Positions 21,345-32,059 of a stretch of DNA of 64,000 nt are shown here, in pieces. The number at the start of each line of letters is the position of its first letter. The stretch's first letter is position 1. The notes below the pieces were generated by a model. It saw only the letters and a program-made list of their open reading frames with translations, was not told the DNA's origin and made no database searches. Position numbers and translations under genes: made by a program. Source of the stretch: Ancistrus triradiatus (taxonomy: Eukaryota > Chordata > Actinopteri > Siluriformes > Loricariidae); the NCBI GenBank assembly GCA_025084515.1, contig JAJAGP010003168.1, positions 1 through 64,000 on the forward strand. The letters are read 5' to 3'.

Positions 21345-21870
21345 TTTTTACCTGCAAATCAACAAAACAACAGATAAGATAAATTCAGACTTAAGTGACT
21401 ATATTCTGCACATAGTGATATATAGTGATAGTGATGGAGGACAGTATTCAAAATGTAGTTGAGTTCAGTAACAAAATCGTACACATCAATATGTCTTGGC
21501 AATGCTTAGAAAATATTTTAAATAACAAAGACGTGTTTCTGTCTGAAAGTTCTCAGACTGACCTCAATTGCAGATGTATTGCTCTTTTTCCACTTGAAAA
21601 GCAGTTCATGTCTGTCAAAGAAATATGTACAGAATATCTTGAATGAAAGTCGTATTTAGTTCAGTATAGGGTACAAGCAATAAAATGCATGGAACACTGC
21701 ACTAAATATATCATGTTTCATTCCAAAATGTCACATTTATTTTGGTATGCATTTTTTAATAATAATTAATGACCTGAAAGTTTTTCATATAAAATTTTCT
21801 TTTTTGCAGCTTAAACCTGCATTCAAATAATAATCTAAAAATCATGTAAACATACTATAATGTTTCAGTC
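21345..21870. other. 5' flank of LRR copy 2
   Basis: Minus-strand splice acceptor immediately upstream of the ATG (tttgcag|gtaaaaaATG). No promoter or first exon identified. A 73-codon plus-strand open frame (21425-21646) has no domain and is probably chance. Confidence 0.45.
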
Positions 21871-21884
21871 AACCTAATTGAAGC

Positions 21885-22640
21885 TGGATTTTACACCAGC
21901 TATTTTACACCTTTTTGGTCCCCCCCTTTGCAGCTACAACAGCTTCAACTCTTCTGAGAACGCTTTATACAAGATTCACTGTGTCTGTGGGAATTTTTGC
22001 CCATTCTTCCCGAAAGCATTTGTGAGGTCAGCAACTGATTTTGGATGAGAAGGTCTGGCTCACAATTTCAGTTCTAGTTAATCATTTTTAGACCTGGCTT
22101 TCTGCACTGGGGCACAATCATGCTGAAACATAAAAGGTCCTTCCCCAAACTGTTCCCACAAGTTGGAAGCATACAATTGTCCAAAATGTCTTGGCATCCT
22201 GATTCATTAAGATTTCCCTTCACTGAAACTAAGGGGCATAGGCCAACCCCTGAAAAGCACCCCCATAGCATTATCCATTCTCCACCAAAGTTGGCACAAT
22301 TCAATCAGGCAGGTAACATTCTCCTTGCATTTGCCAAACCCAGATTCATCCATCAGGCTACCAGATAGAGAAGAGTGATTCAGCACTCCATAGAACACAT
22401 TTCCATTGCTCCAGAGTCTAGTGGTGGCATGCTTTACACCACTCCTTCCGATGCTTGCCATTGTGTGTGGTAATGTCAGGTTAGCATACACCTTCTTGGC
22501 CATGGAAGCCCATGCTCTGAAGCTCTCAATGCACTGTTTATGTGATGATTTTAATGTCAGAGGACTTTTGAAACTCCTTTCGGGGGTTAAAATAAGAACT
22601 ACTGAAGAATGGAAAACACTCCATTCCAGCAAACGAACTT
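21885..22640 (-). mobile_element. Tc1-like transposase remnant
   Basis: Minus-strand frames contain FGGEWIMLWGCFSGVGLCPL and a preceding RAWASMAKKVYANLTLPHT segment, both from a Tc1-family DD34E transposase; the C-terminal end is toward 21885. Several frameshifts; ends not identified. Confidence 0.7.
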
Positions 22641-22715
22641 CATCCCATCTGTGAAAGATGGTGGTAATATTATGGTTTGGGCCTGTTTTGGTGCATCTTT
22701 ATGAGAGGCCGTTTA
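22595..22715 (+). mobile_element. Short Tc1-like fragment of a second family
   Basis: Matches the plus-strand element at 57240-57330 (cattccagca ... ggtttgggcctgttttg). Abuts the oppositely oriented remnant. Confidence 0.55.
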
Positions 22716-22739
22716 GGCCATTATTCAGACTTACCTCTC

Positions 22740-23202
22740 AGACACCATCAAATCTCTCACACACACTGTTATTTTTTCTTACAGTTACTATCAAACCTCT
22801 CACACACACTGTCATACTCTCTCACACTCACTATCAAGCTCTTAGACATTCTTGATAATGAATATAAGAGAGTTTGAAAGTGTGAAAGAGTTTGATAACG
22901 AATGTGAAAGAGTTTGATAGTGAATGTAAGAGAGTTTGATAGTGAATGTGAGTTTGATAGTATTTGTGAGTATATTTGATAGTGAATATGAAAGTTTGAT
23001 GGTCGTATTTTCTGATTGGCCTAGAGAGTTGTTATTTTAATATGCAGTTTTTTATTCGCTTATAGTCAATTATGCCCCACCTCCCCTCCATGTGTGGTTA
23101 TTTTCCTAACAAGTGGAAATCCCTATAGTTTGTGTTAAATGGGACCAAGAGCTCAGATGCAGATTAATGAGGCTATTGTGAAAGGCACTATATAAATTAA
23201 AC

Positions 23203-23236
<34 letters not shown>

Positions 23237-23330
23237 CATTATTATTATTAAATTCACCTAATGACATAAACACTATAGCGACAGCGGCAACAACCAGCAG
23301 CCAATGCAACTGTTGCATCTGCACTGAGAG
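22740..23330 (+). repeat. Left arm of a large inverted duplication with tandem repeats
   Basis: 22840-23010 is a degenerate tandem repeat of (gagtttgatagtgaatgt). 22980-23315 is the reverse complement, with some divergence, of 24410-24670 (shared: ggcctagagag, aacaagtggaaatccctata, gagctcaga.gcagattaatg, gcgacagcggcaacaac). A (TTA)n tract at about 23201-23250 interrupts this arm. Confidence 0.7.
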
Positions 23331-23448
23331 TTTTAGTGTACGTGTAAATGCTCTTTTACAGTGGGGAGAAAGCTGTTCCTGCTTTCACTCTAGAGACTGA
23401 AAATGGAAAATAAATTAGTTTTACAGCCTAATAAACTTTTTAGTGAAA

Positions 23449-23991
23449 CTAAAAATATAAAAGGATATTAGGACCTAATGTGCAGGTAAATCCAGATGGA
23501 AATGGTGAACCAAAAGATAACTAAATAAAAAGAAAATAAACAAAACGGCAAAAAGAAAACAACTTCAGTGGCTGAGGATCGAACCCTGGACGAATGCGTC
23601 GGTAGTGGCTGTTTCAACCGAACGCGCCACAGGCAAAAAAAACAGAGACTCAAACATAAGGAAATGCTTTAAGCACTGACCACTCCATTGCACCAATGGC
23701 GTAAGTGGGTCCGTGCCTGCCAATTGCTGATGATCTACGAATCACCAGCTACCAACTTGCTGTAACAAGCACAAATACGAGAGACAGGTGAGGTCCCAAT
23801 ATGGATCAATGACACAACACCTCAGTAACCTCAAAAGTGTACTTATATACACGGGCCAACAGGTGTCGCCAAATGCGCAATGAACACTAACAAGCGCTCA
23901 CGCATGCGTGATTGCCCCCTAGCATACCCAGACCTGAAGTATGATGACCACAAACGTGACGGTACGTAGATCAGCGTAACAGTTATACAAT
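23449..23991 (-). repeat. Diverged solo LTR related to the 12.9-16.7 kb element
   Basis: Shares the order of landmarks with that LTR: gtgcag ... ccagatggaa.tggtgaaccaaaa, then cttcagtggctgagga, ending ...gcgtaaca. No internal region is attached. Sits in the spacer of the inverted duplication. Confidence 0.55.
23564..23634 (-). promoter_or_regulatory. tRNA-like segment in the solo LTR
   Basis: Minus strand: A-box-like TGGCGCGTTCGG, then a perfect B box GGGTTCGATCC, then CTCAGCCACTGAA as in the other two LTRs. The B box is better preserved here than at 13033 or 15400. Confidence 0.5.
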
Positions 23992-24399
23992 CTGTATGTA
24001 GTACAGTCTAAAAATATGTTGAAAATTCAGAAGGAAAAAAAGACAAATCTATAGTGTCAGTTAAATTCCAATATATTTTTTAAAGTCCTGCCTACTTATA
24101 ATTCTAATACCTTGTGTTTTTACTTTGACAGTATGAAGAAATGGCAAAATTATGCATATGTTATTTAAAGTTCTATAAAATAAGCAAATCAAACTGTTAC
24201 AAAATCATTCTTCCACAGCCTTGAAGAACCCTTACTCTTGTACTCATGAAATGAGTTTCAGACATTTTTACTCTTGGAATTTGGAGTTGTGTTATGGCAA
24301 ACTTATGTGAAGTGTAAATTTGCTTCTATATACATCACTGTTTGGGGTTCCGGGGTTTAGCGAAGTGCAGATGGCGTGACCGCATTAAATGGCGCATCT

Positions 24400-24700
24400 C
24401 CTCATCAACAGTTGCATTGGCTGCTAGTTGTTGCCGCTGTCGCCATAGTGTTTATGTCTTTAGGTGAGTTTAATATGTTTGTTAGGCCAATAGCCTCATT
24501 AATCTGCGTCTGAGCTCTTGGTTCCAAGCTATAGGGATTTCCACTTGTTAGGAAAACGGGGGTGTTGCATAACTTACTATAAGCGAATCAAAACTGCTTA
24601 TTAATACGACCACTCTCTAGGCCAGTCAGAAAACATGACCATCAAACTCTTACATTCACTATCAAACTCTCTTCCAGTCACCCCCCCCCCCCCCCACACA
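24400..24700 (-). repeat. Right arm of the inverted duplication, ending in a C run
   Basis: Reverse complement of 22980-23315. Ends at a C-run followed by CA-rich sequence (about 24679-24712). Confidence 0.65.
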
Positions 24701-24712
24701 CACCACACCAAC

Positions 24713-26120
24713 ACCCTTCACCTTGATTCTCACTTTGCCCCAACAAATAAACACATAAAATAATATAACATGAAGAATCAGAAATAATCCTAGATTTTCT
24801 TTTTACTACAGTCTCCGGCCTAACTAGAAACATTACAGAAATTGACAATGCAATTCCTCATAATTGCAATGGTAATTATTTTAAAAGGTACAAAATTCAA
24901 GTCTAAAACTCCATGCTCATCACACTCAGCTATTCAGCAACCTACCAGATGCAGCACTAGTGTAACAGTATGTTTACTTGTCTGTAAATTATGACTATAA
25001 TATTTTATCCCAATTACTAATACCGTACTGTATTCCCTGATCAAGTAAATCATCTAAGTAAATATAAAATGGAAAACATTTACCTTAGATGTTACTGGTC
25101 CGCTATGATGTTTCCTTTAAGATTAATGTTAGGACTTGCCGTAGTGCAATGCTTATCTCTTTGTCCCAGTCTAAGTGAGCTGCTGAAGAGGTGTGGACAC
25201 TTAGTTTCTGTCTTTACAGATAAGTGCAGTGCAATAAACAACTGTAAGCTCATAAACTGTTTTATATGTGCATTTGTGTTTTTCCTTATTTCAAATGATT
25301 GAAAAATGTAAATAACTCCAATATTCTGTTTTATCTGCACTATTCCTAACATGAAATAACTTAAGTGGATTTTACTAGATTAGTTCCTTGAGATGAGTTA
25401 CTAAGTCAGTCACTGTGAATCAAGAATGTTGTGTCTAAATATGTGAAGCATAAGGCATTCTTAAAGTAAATACAGAAACCCTTAAGGATGAAGGGTGGGA
25501 GTAGCATTTTTCTAAAACTCACAAGTCTTTCAGTTCCATAAAAAAGTACAGCAGATATGCAGTTTATCACAGTACTTCCAGTTTATTTGGTTTTTCAGAG
25601 GTGTTTTACTGATTTTTGAATATGTTAATATCAAATTTGATGCCTGCAACACATGGATGGTTCAGCAAACACCTGTTTAAAATGACCCTCCAGTAGACAG
25701 GAGAGCTGGTAACAGATGGATACTAAATAGAGCATCCAAAAAATACTCAGCTGTTGAAGCAAATATTAAATATATTGTCTTTTTACTATTTTCAATTACA
25801 TATACAAAATATAATTGTATTAATCACTATACACTGCATTTATAATAATATAAATTATGTTTTATTTGCATGTGTGTGTGTGTGTGCTTGTCTTGCTACT
25901 TATGAGGACTAAATGCCCTTACAGTGAAACCTAGCAATTTTCACTTCTGAGGATCGCTTTGCAGATCCTCACTTCTTTATTTGCTTTTTTTTACATAAAT
26001 GGAACTATTATTTGAAAAACTAAAAGGTATTAATTGAGGTTAAGGTTAGAGTTAGTGATAGGTGTAGTGTAGCGTTAAATTGCAACAATAATCTTTCATT
26101 TTTATTCATGTGAATGGAAA

Positions 26121-26160
<40 letters not shown>

Positions 26161-26817
26161 TGCTCAATAAATACAAACTTCAGCAGCTGATTCAAGCAGC
26201 AATTGGCCACAGGTTTATTAACAAAAAAAGAAATTTACAAGAGATTGAGATGAGTTTATATGAGTTGGAGGTAGGGAAGTAAACCATGGATGGTGCCAAA
26301 GAAAAGAACAAAACATAAGATTATAGATCCTGTACTTAAACACAAGTCAAACTAAGCTGACTAAGTAGCAGAGAAAACAAACCTAGCTACTAGACTAGTT
26401 CAGACCTCACAAAAATATGAGTGGTGGCACCTGCTATCTATCTTAGTGTGTCTAGACATTAATAAAATGCTTCCCTTAAGCGTATACTAAGAGAACAACA
26501 GGAAATAAAAGACATAAAGCGAACCAAGTACACATACATTAACCATTGTGGTGAAAGCAGAGCTTAAATTTACACATCATGTGCTAAGCGATTAACAAAT
26601 TAAAAATGAGTGTAGCTGAGCAGGTTTGTGGCTTCCTCATTTCTGCCATGGAGGATTAACGCAGATCAATCCAGTAGTGTCGACAATTGGAGGATCATCA
26701 TCATCATCAACATGAAGGATCGATAGGTAAGTGTGTAAAAGTAAAGGGGATTATGATCTTATTTTATATCATCCAGTGTACTATAACATAGCTAGTACAG
26801 GAACAGTTTTTGGAACT
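24713..26817. other. AT-rich intergenic sequence with TG microsatellites
   Basis: (TG)n tracts at about 25870-25887 and 26125-26158 bracket a fish repeat (ttgctacttatgaggacta ... ggttaaggttagagttagtg). No supported gene. 26160-26817 contains no recognised feature up to the LRR gene stop codon. Confidence 0.5.
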
Positions 26818-28401
26818 TCACATCAGATAGCTGAGCTGACTGCTTTGTTCGCTCCTCCTCCAACAGGCAAAACACATGATGGTACTAACAATGAGTACAG
26901 TGCAAACTACAACAGAAATGATCATGTATATGCCCTGTGGTATAGTGGTTTGGTCTCCTTTTTGATAAGGGTCTGTACAGTTAGCAAGTGCAATTCTATT
27001 CAGTAGAGGAAAATATACGTTTATTATGCTGATATCTATCAAGTGTGAGGGACTAAAGCACACCAGAGATGTGATGTTTTTAACCTTTCCTGGATATTTC
27101 CATAGCCAGTTTTGAAATGGTACAATCTTATGGTCACACTTCCAGGGATTATCTGAAATATCTAAATGATCAACATTGGTTAATGAATCTAAAAGGTCCT
27201 GGGGTAAATATGATAAAGAATTGTTTTGAAGTTCCAGCTGAAATATGTAGGGAATTCCATCAAGCAGCTTCCCTGGAAGGTGATGAATTTTGTTGTTTTC
27301 CAACGATATGTTGACCAACTTAGAGAGGCCACTAAACACTCCTTCCTCAAGGCTCAACAGGCGGTTCGTGTGTAGAGAAATTTCTTCCAGCTCAGTCAAT
27401 CCATTAAAGGCTCCTGGAGAAACATGTGAGATTTGGTTTTTGCTCAGCACCAGAAGTCGTAAATTAGTTAAATTGCTGAACACATTTTCCTCAAGTCGGG
27501 TTAACATATTGTTATACAGCCATAACTCCCGGATGACCATGGAGCCAAAGGTCCTTGTTGACAGATTCCGTAGCTGGTTTTCATGAAGTGTGATTTGATG
27601 CAGTTTGGGTAGGTTTAGAAAGATGCCTTCAGGGAGGAAAGATAATCGGTTATTGGAGAGATAGAGCTTCTTCAGTTTGTTCTGATGTTTGAAAAGTTCT
27701 GCAGGTAAGTGCGTAAGACGATTGTTCTGCAGATGCAGGGTCTCAAGCTTAACCAGGTTCCTAAAGGTATCAGCTGTGATCCCATTTAGACTGTTCTGTT
27801 GGAGTGATAAGAGTTTAAGTTCCCTAAGTCCATAGAAAGTCTCATTATTCAGATTCCTGATACCATTTCTCTGCAGCATTAGGTTTTCCAAGCAAAGTAG
27901 GCCCTGAAATGCCTTATCTGGAATAGAAGTCAGGTTGTTTTTGCTTAGGTCTAAGCTCTTCAAAGCTTGAAGTGGAGTGAACAGAGATGAGGGAAGTTTA
28001 TTTAGCTTGTTGTTGCTCAGTATCAGAGATGTGAGTAACTGTAGTTTCTGAAACAGATCCTCTGGCAGAGAAGTCAGGTCAGTTCCTGTAAATGCTAAGG
28101 TGACGAGATTGATTGTCTTGTCAAATGTGTGAGATTGTATCTCATTTGTTATTGACTGATTGACAACAAATTTTGTGAGAGTCCCAGGTATTACATCAAA
28201 GTCAGTTGGTTTCAGTGATGAAATATTGGTATTTGCAAAGTATAAAGAGGTTGTAGTTGAAGGAATGGTGGATGGAAAGTCTTGAATGTTGTGGCCTTCG
28301 CATGAAGTTTTGTTACCCTTGCACTGGCAGTGCTGTGGGCATCCGCAAACCACAGCATTTAGGGTATAAATGCAGAGAAATATATACTGTTTCAGATCCA
28401 T
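26818..28401 (-). CDS. LRR membrane protein, GP5/LRRC15-like (intact)
   Basis: 527-residue type I membrane protein in one coding exon. I place the start at 28401 (MDLKQYIF) rather than the in-frame ATG at 28428, because a splice acceptor (ttattcctttccag) ends at about 28408, so the upstream codons are intronic. Signal peptide about 1-18; LRRNT cap with four close cysteines (CGCPQHCQC, 19-27); about 14 LRRs (about 50-400); LRRCT (NPWKCDHK ... VCFSP); transmembrane segment around MIISVVVCTVLIVSTIM; short tail RRSEQSSQLSYLM. Single coding exon, 5' UTR intron and a very short tail all fit platelet glycoprotein V, though LRRC15 has a similar plan. It is more distant from copies 1 and 2 than they are from each other and lacks their mucin stalk. 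Confidence 0.92.
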   Translation of the reverse strand: MDLKQYIFLCIYTLNAVVCGCPQHCQCKGNKTSCEGHNIQDFPSTIPSTTTSLYFANTNISSLKPTDFDVIPGTLTKFVVNQSITNEIQSHTFDKTINLVTLAFTGTDLTSLPEDLFQKLQLLTSLILSNNKLNKLPSSLFTPLQALKSLDLSKNNLTSIPDKAFQGLLCLENLMLQRNGIRNLNNETFYGLRELKLLSLQQNSLNGITADTFRNLVKLETLHLQNNRLTHLPAELFKHQNKLKKLYLSNNRLSFLPEGIFLNLPKLHQITLHENQLRNLSTRTFGSMVIRELWLYNNMLTRLEENVFSNLTNLRLLVLSKNQISHVSPGAFNGLTELEEISLHTNRLLSLEEGVFSGLSKLVNISLENNKIHHLPGKLLDGIPYIFQLELQNNSLSYLPQDLLDSLTNVDHLDISDNPWKCDHKIVPFQNWLWKYPGKVKNITSLVCFSPSHLIDISIINVYFPLLNRIALANCTDPYQKGDQTTIPQGIYMIISVVVCTVLIVSTIMCFACWRRSEQSSQLSYLM

Positions 28402-29404
28402 GGACTCCTGGAAAGGAATAAGTAACAATATGAAATAAAATTTTCATCTGTAAACATCTTGGATCTTGTTAATAATTATTCTCATCAATTACTACTACTT
28501 CTAAGGCCAATAATATATACAAGTATGTGCCGTTTAATGTCCACATTGCGTTCTGTGAAACAGGTCATTGACCATACATTACCATAACAGCTGCGTGAGA
28601 GCAATATGTAAATATTTGCAGAGATACAGCTGCAAACATGAGTGGAGCACTACCATCTACATGGCATCTGAAACCTAAACTGGTATACATATCACTCCCT
28701 CCAAGAAATACACAACACTGTGGTACTTCAGTTACAAGCACACATTAACAACTATGAACCCTATAGAACTAAAATATAAACTTGCATGAAGGAATATAAA
28801 CATAAATAAACATACATTGCTGGCTGCACACAACTTCCACTTGAAGAAACACTAATTTCCAGAACAGGCAATGCAGTGTCACCACTTAAACACCTTAATC
28901 CTTTTAGTAAGTTAACCAACACAGCGCTATTATTAAGAAGTCACAGTGGTCAAATGACCAACGTACAGCACTTCTAGGTATATGTTGGTGAAGCCGGCAA
29001 GTTGCTTGTAGTGTTAAGGAGAGTACGAACTTTTCCATTTCATGTATCTGACCGTAAGATAGTTCCTACTTATGCATGCGGTTAATGCAAAGTAAGTCAA
29101 TATTCTTGAAAATAAATACAATAAAAATATGTAAACAACACATCAAATGAAACAATATTTATGGCAGTAAAAATACACATGCTACAAAATGTTTAATTTG
29201 ACCAGCTGTTTAAGGCTGTTTTAATGTCCAGAGTAAAAAGGTTTTCATTTCCTATAAAGAAGTTGGTCATTAAAGCGACTGTATGCTGATTGGATGGTCA
29301 TTAAATGGCACTTAGCAGTATATAATATGTAATATTATGTTACATATTACATATATAAATAATACAGTAATAGTGTTATTGAATTATGAAATATGTACAT
29401 AATA

Positions 29405-29464
<60 letters not shown>

Positions 29465-30720
29465 CACACACACATGTGTGAGAGATATTATTTTACATGG
29501 AAAGGGTGCAAACTTAAGGCTAGTAATGAGGTAAAAAAGCTCAAAGATTGACAACAGGTGGTGTCAACAGGTGATAATAAGCACGATTTGTTACAAAAGC
29601 AGCATCCACAAAGGCTGAGTCTTTGATGAGCTAGATGGGCAGATGATATCCAGTTTGTTAACAAATGTGTGAGAAATTTATTGAAAATGTTTCTGAAAGA
29701 ATTATTGGAAACATTTTGCATATTACAATTTCTTTTCATACTGTTCCCTCTACAACTGCCAACTGTCATTACATATGTTAGTATAAATCTACAACATCTG
29801 ATCATTGTCCATGCCAAGTTTAAGTTATAGCTATTGGATCTTGAGATCTGTTATATTTTTGGTTATGGCTTTAATTGGAGCGTAACACTTTCAAACTTGG
29901 TATGGAAGCCGACATATAGCAATTGTATAACAGAATCTGAAATTAAGGTTATACTATAAACATTTTCAGAAACATTTCCAGGTTAATGTTCCAAATCTTT
30001 GTAATACAGTATACATAATAATACAAAATTAATGTATTCATCTATTAATTTTGATTAAATAATAGTATGATATTATATAATAATATTATATATAAATAAA
30101 AAATTTAATTATATTAAATAATTGATATACATAATTCATATCACTGATTGTATCACATTAACCACACTTAATCACAATTTGCCTGCTCCTATTTGACTCT
30201 AAATAAATAGTTCCATTAAATTAGACCTACATTACCATACAAGTGGTCATTATAAACTTCAATTCATATAGTATCTTTTAATAATTCAGTGACATTTTCA
30301 TCATGTCACAAAATTTCACTAGAACTTCTCTAATGTAAAACTAACCCCAAACAATAGCCATTACTAGAATTATACTATTTTAAATGTAAAAATCTAAATG
30401 TTCATAGTTTCATAGTTTTTATTTTTGTTATTATTATTTTTAATTAAAAACAGCATGTTCAAGTTGTTACTTTGTACGACATGGACAAAAGCTGCTGTCA
30501 CACAGTTATACGTAAAAAGAATAAGTAAGCAGTTTGCATGTTCTCCCTCTGTCTTTGTGGGGTTCCTCTGGGTAGTCTCGTTTCCTCCCATTTTCTAAAT
30601 ATATGTGTTAGGACAACTGGAGTGGCTAAAAGTGTCCCAGTCTGAGTTTGAAAAATACTTGCTAAAGTTGTTAAAAGATTAAGAAAAATACTCAAGAATT
30701 TAGATAGTGAGCTACCCCTG

Positions 30721-30764
<44 letters not shown>

Positions 30765-31045
30765 TAAATAAATAAATAAATACAACAATTGTTACAAATA
30801 CAACAATGTAAACAGTAGAACCCACACAGCTCCAGTTGTTCTTGTTTTCCATTAAGACTTAATTCTTTAAAAAAATTTTGCTTTAATTTTTCTGATTTTT
30901 ATTTTCGCTGCTGGCTTCCATAAAGGTTTTTAAGACAACCATATTTGTATAGTAAGTACATTTATCTGTTATCTGAGTGCAGTGTATTCCCACAAATGCA
31001 TTAATGCCTTAAAAGAGTTTTAATTCACACTCTAAAGAACCTTAC
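28402..31045 (-). other. Likely 5' UTR intron of the LRR gene, with repeats
   Basis: From the acceptor at about 28408 to the donor at 31045. Contains a diverged old repeat (about 29560-29720), (CA)n at about 29413-29463, a SINE-like tail (30530-30625), (CA)n at about 30722-30761 followed by (AAAT)n. No coding sequence recognised. Confidence 0.45.
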
Positions 31046-31172
31046 CTTTGGCAGTTGGCAGTTGAGGGATATCAACAGACTCCTTTCTCTTTTATCTTCA
31101 GTTAAATTGGGTTCCACCCTTATCTTTTCAACAGTTGAAGTGTTTTCGTCAGATTCCTGTTAGCGTATATAC
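31046..31172 (-). promoter_or_regulatory. Probable promoter and 5' UTR exon of the LRR gene at 26818
   Basis: On the minus strand a TATA-like GTATATAC (31165-31172) is followed about 30 bases on by an ORF-free segment of about 95 bases, which ends in a strong splice donor (GCCAAAG|GTAAGG, exon end 31046). The acceptor just before the start codon at 28401 is the natural partner. The transcription start is inferred from TATA spacing. Confidence 0.5.
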
Positions 31173-31326
31173 ACTCCCCCAGCCATTCTCTCTAACATCA
31201 TGAGTTCAATACAGCAGCACCATAAGTCTTATTGAAAAGCTTTGCAGGCTGACACATATTGTTTGAAACCAAGTAATTGGGAAATAGCTTGTTCAGGGCT
31301 CCACCCTTTTAATGGTCCTTATAGAA

Positions 31327-31526
31327 CATTTACATTTACATTTACAGCATTTAGCAGACGCCCTTATCCAGAGCGACTTACATTTCATACCATCTTACCA
31401 AGCAATTGTGGGTTAAGGGGCTTGCTCAAGGACCCAACAGTGGCAGCTTGGCAGAGGTGGGATTTGAACCCTGGACTTTCTGGTCCAGAGTCCAGTACCT
31501 TAACCCCTAGGCTACCACAGTCACAG
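31327..31526 (-). repeat. tRNA-derived SINE with 8-bp TSD
   Basis: Flanked by ttatagaa at 31319-31326 and 31527-31534. Reverse complement has A box (tagcctaggggttaagg) and B box (gggttcaaatccc) in a tRNA-like head, then the ggataagggcgtctgct body and a (tttaca) tail. Confidence 0.85.
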
Positions 31527-31534
31527 TTATAGAA

Positions 31535-32057
31535 GACAGATTGGCTTCAGAATTCTGTGGTTTTGTCCTTGATATCTCTTAGGTTTTATGATTTATCTGT
31601 GATATGACAAATGTAGAATCATAAGTTATAATTGATTGTTGGTCATAAGTCAGTATAATCAATATAAATCTGTATAATAATGTTTTGCACCACTTGTACC
31701 ATTTTTACCATTTTGATGTGTACCCAGTACTGTATGGTAACCAAGTAAGTAAATAAATAAATAAACAAATAAACCCAGAGTTTAAACCTGGAGCAAAAAT
31801 GATTAACAACATATTTCACAATTCAAATAGTTATATAATTTAAGTTGTATTTTCATCCTAAACCTGAACTCTTTGTGTGGTTCTGTGAAACTGCTACAGA
31901 ATCAAACATATATTTAATAAAGGTTTTCATTGCATATGTTCAAGCTTAAGTTTATAATGACAAAATATTAATTATCTAATGCAAGTATGTGTTTCCCTGA
32001 TGCTCACTACTGTGTCTTTTAAAAACTAAGCAGAGAAATAGTCTGTTACATGTAATC
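31535..32057. other. Non-coding stretch, nothing recognised
   Basis: AT-rich sequence between the SINE and the Tc1 element. Confidence 0.4.
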
Positions 32058-32059
32058 TA

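Noticed and set aside
21425..21646. 73-codon plus-strand frame upstream of LRR copy 2
   Set aside because: No recognisable domain and no supporting signals.
22840..23010. CRISPR-like spaced repeats
   Set aside because: Units of about 18-23 bp are contiguous and degenerate with no unique spacers, in a vertebrate genome. A simple tandem repeat.
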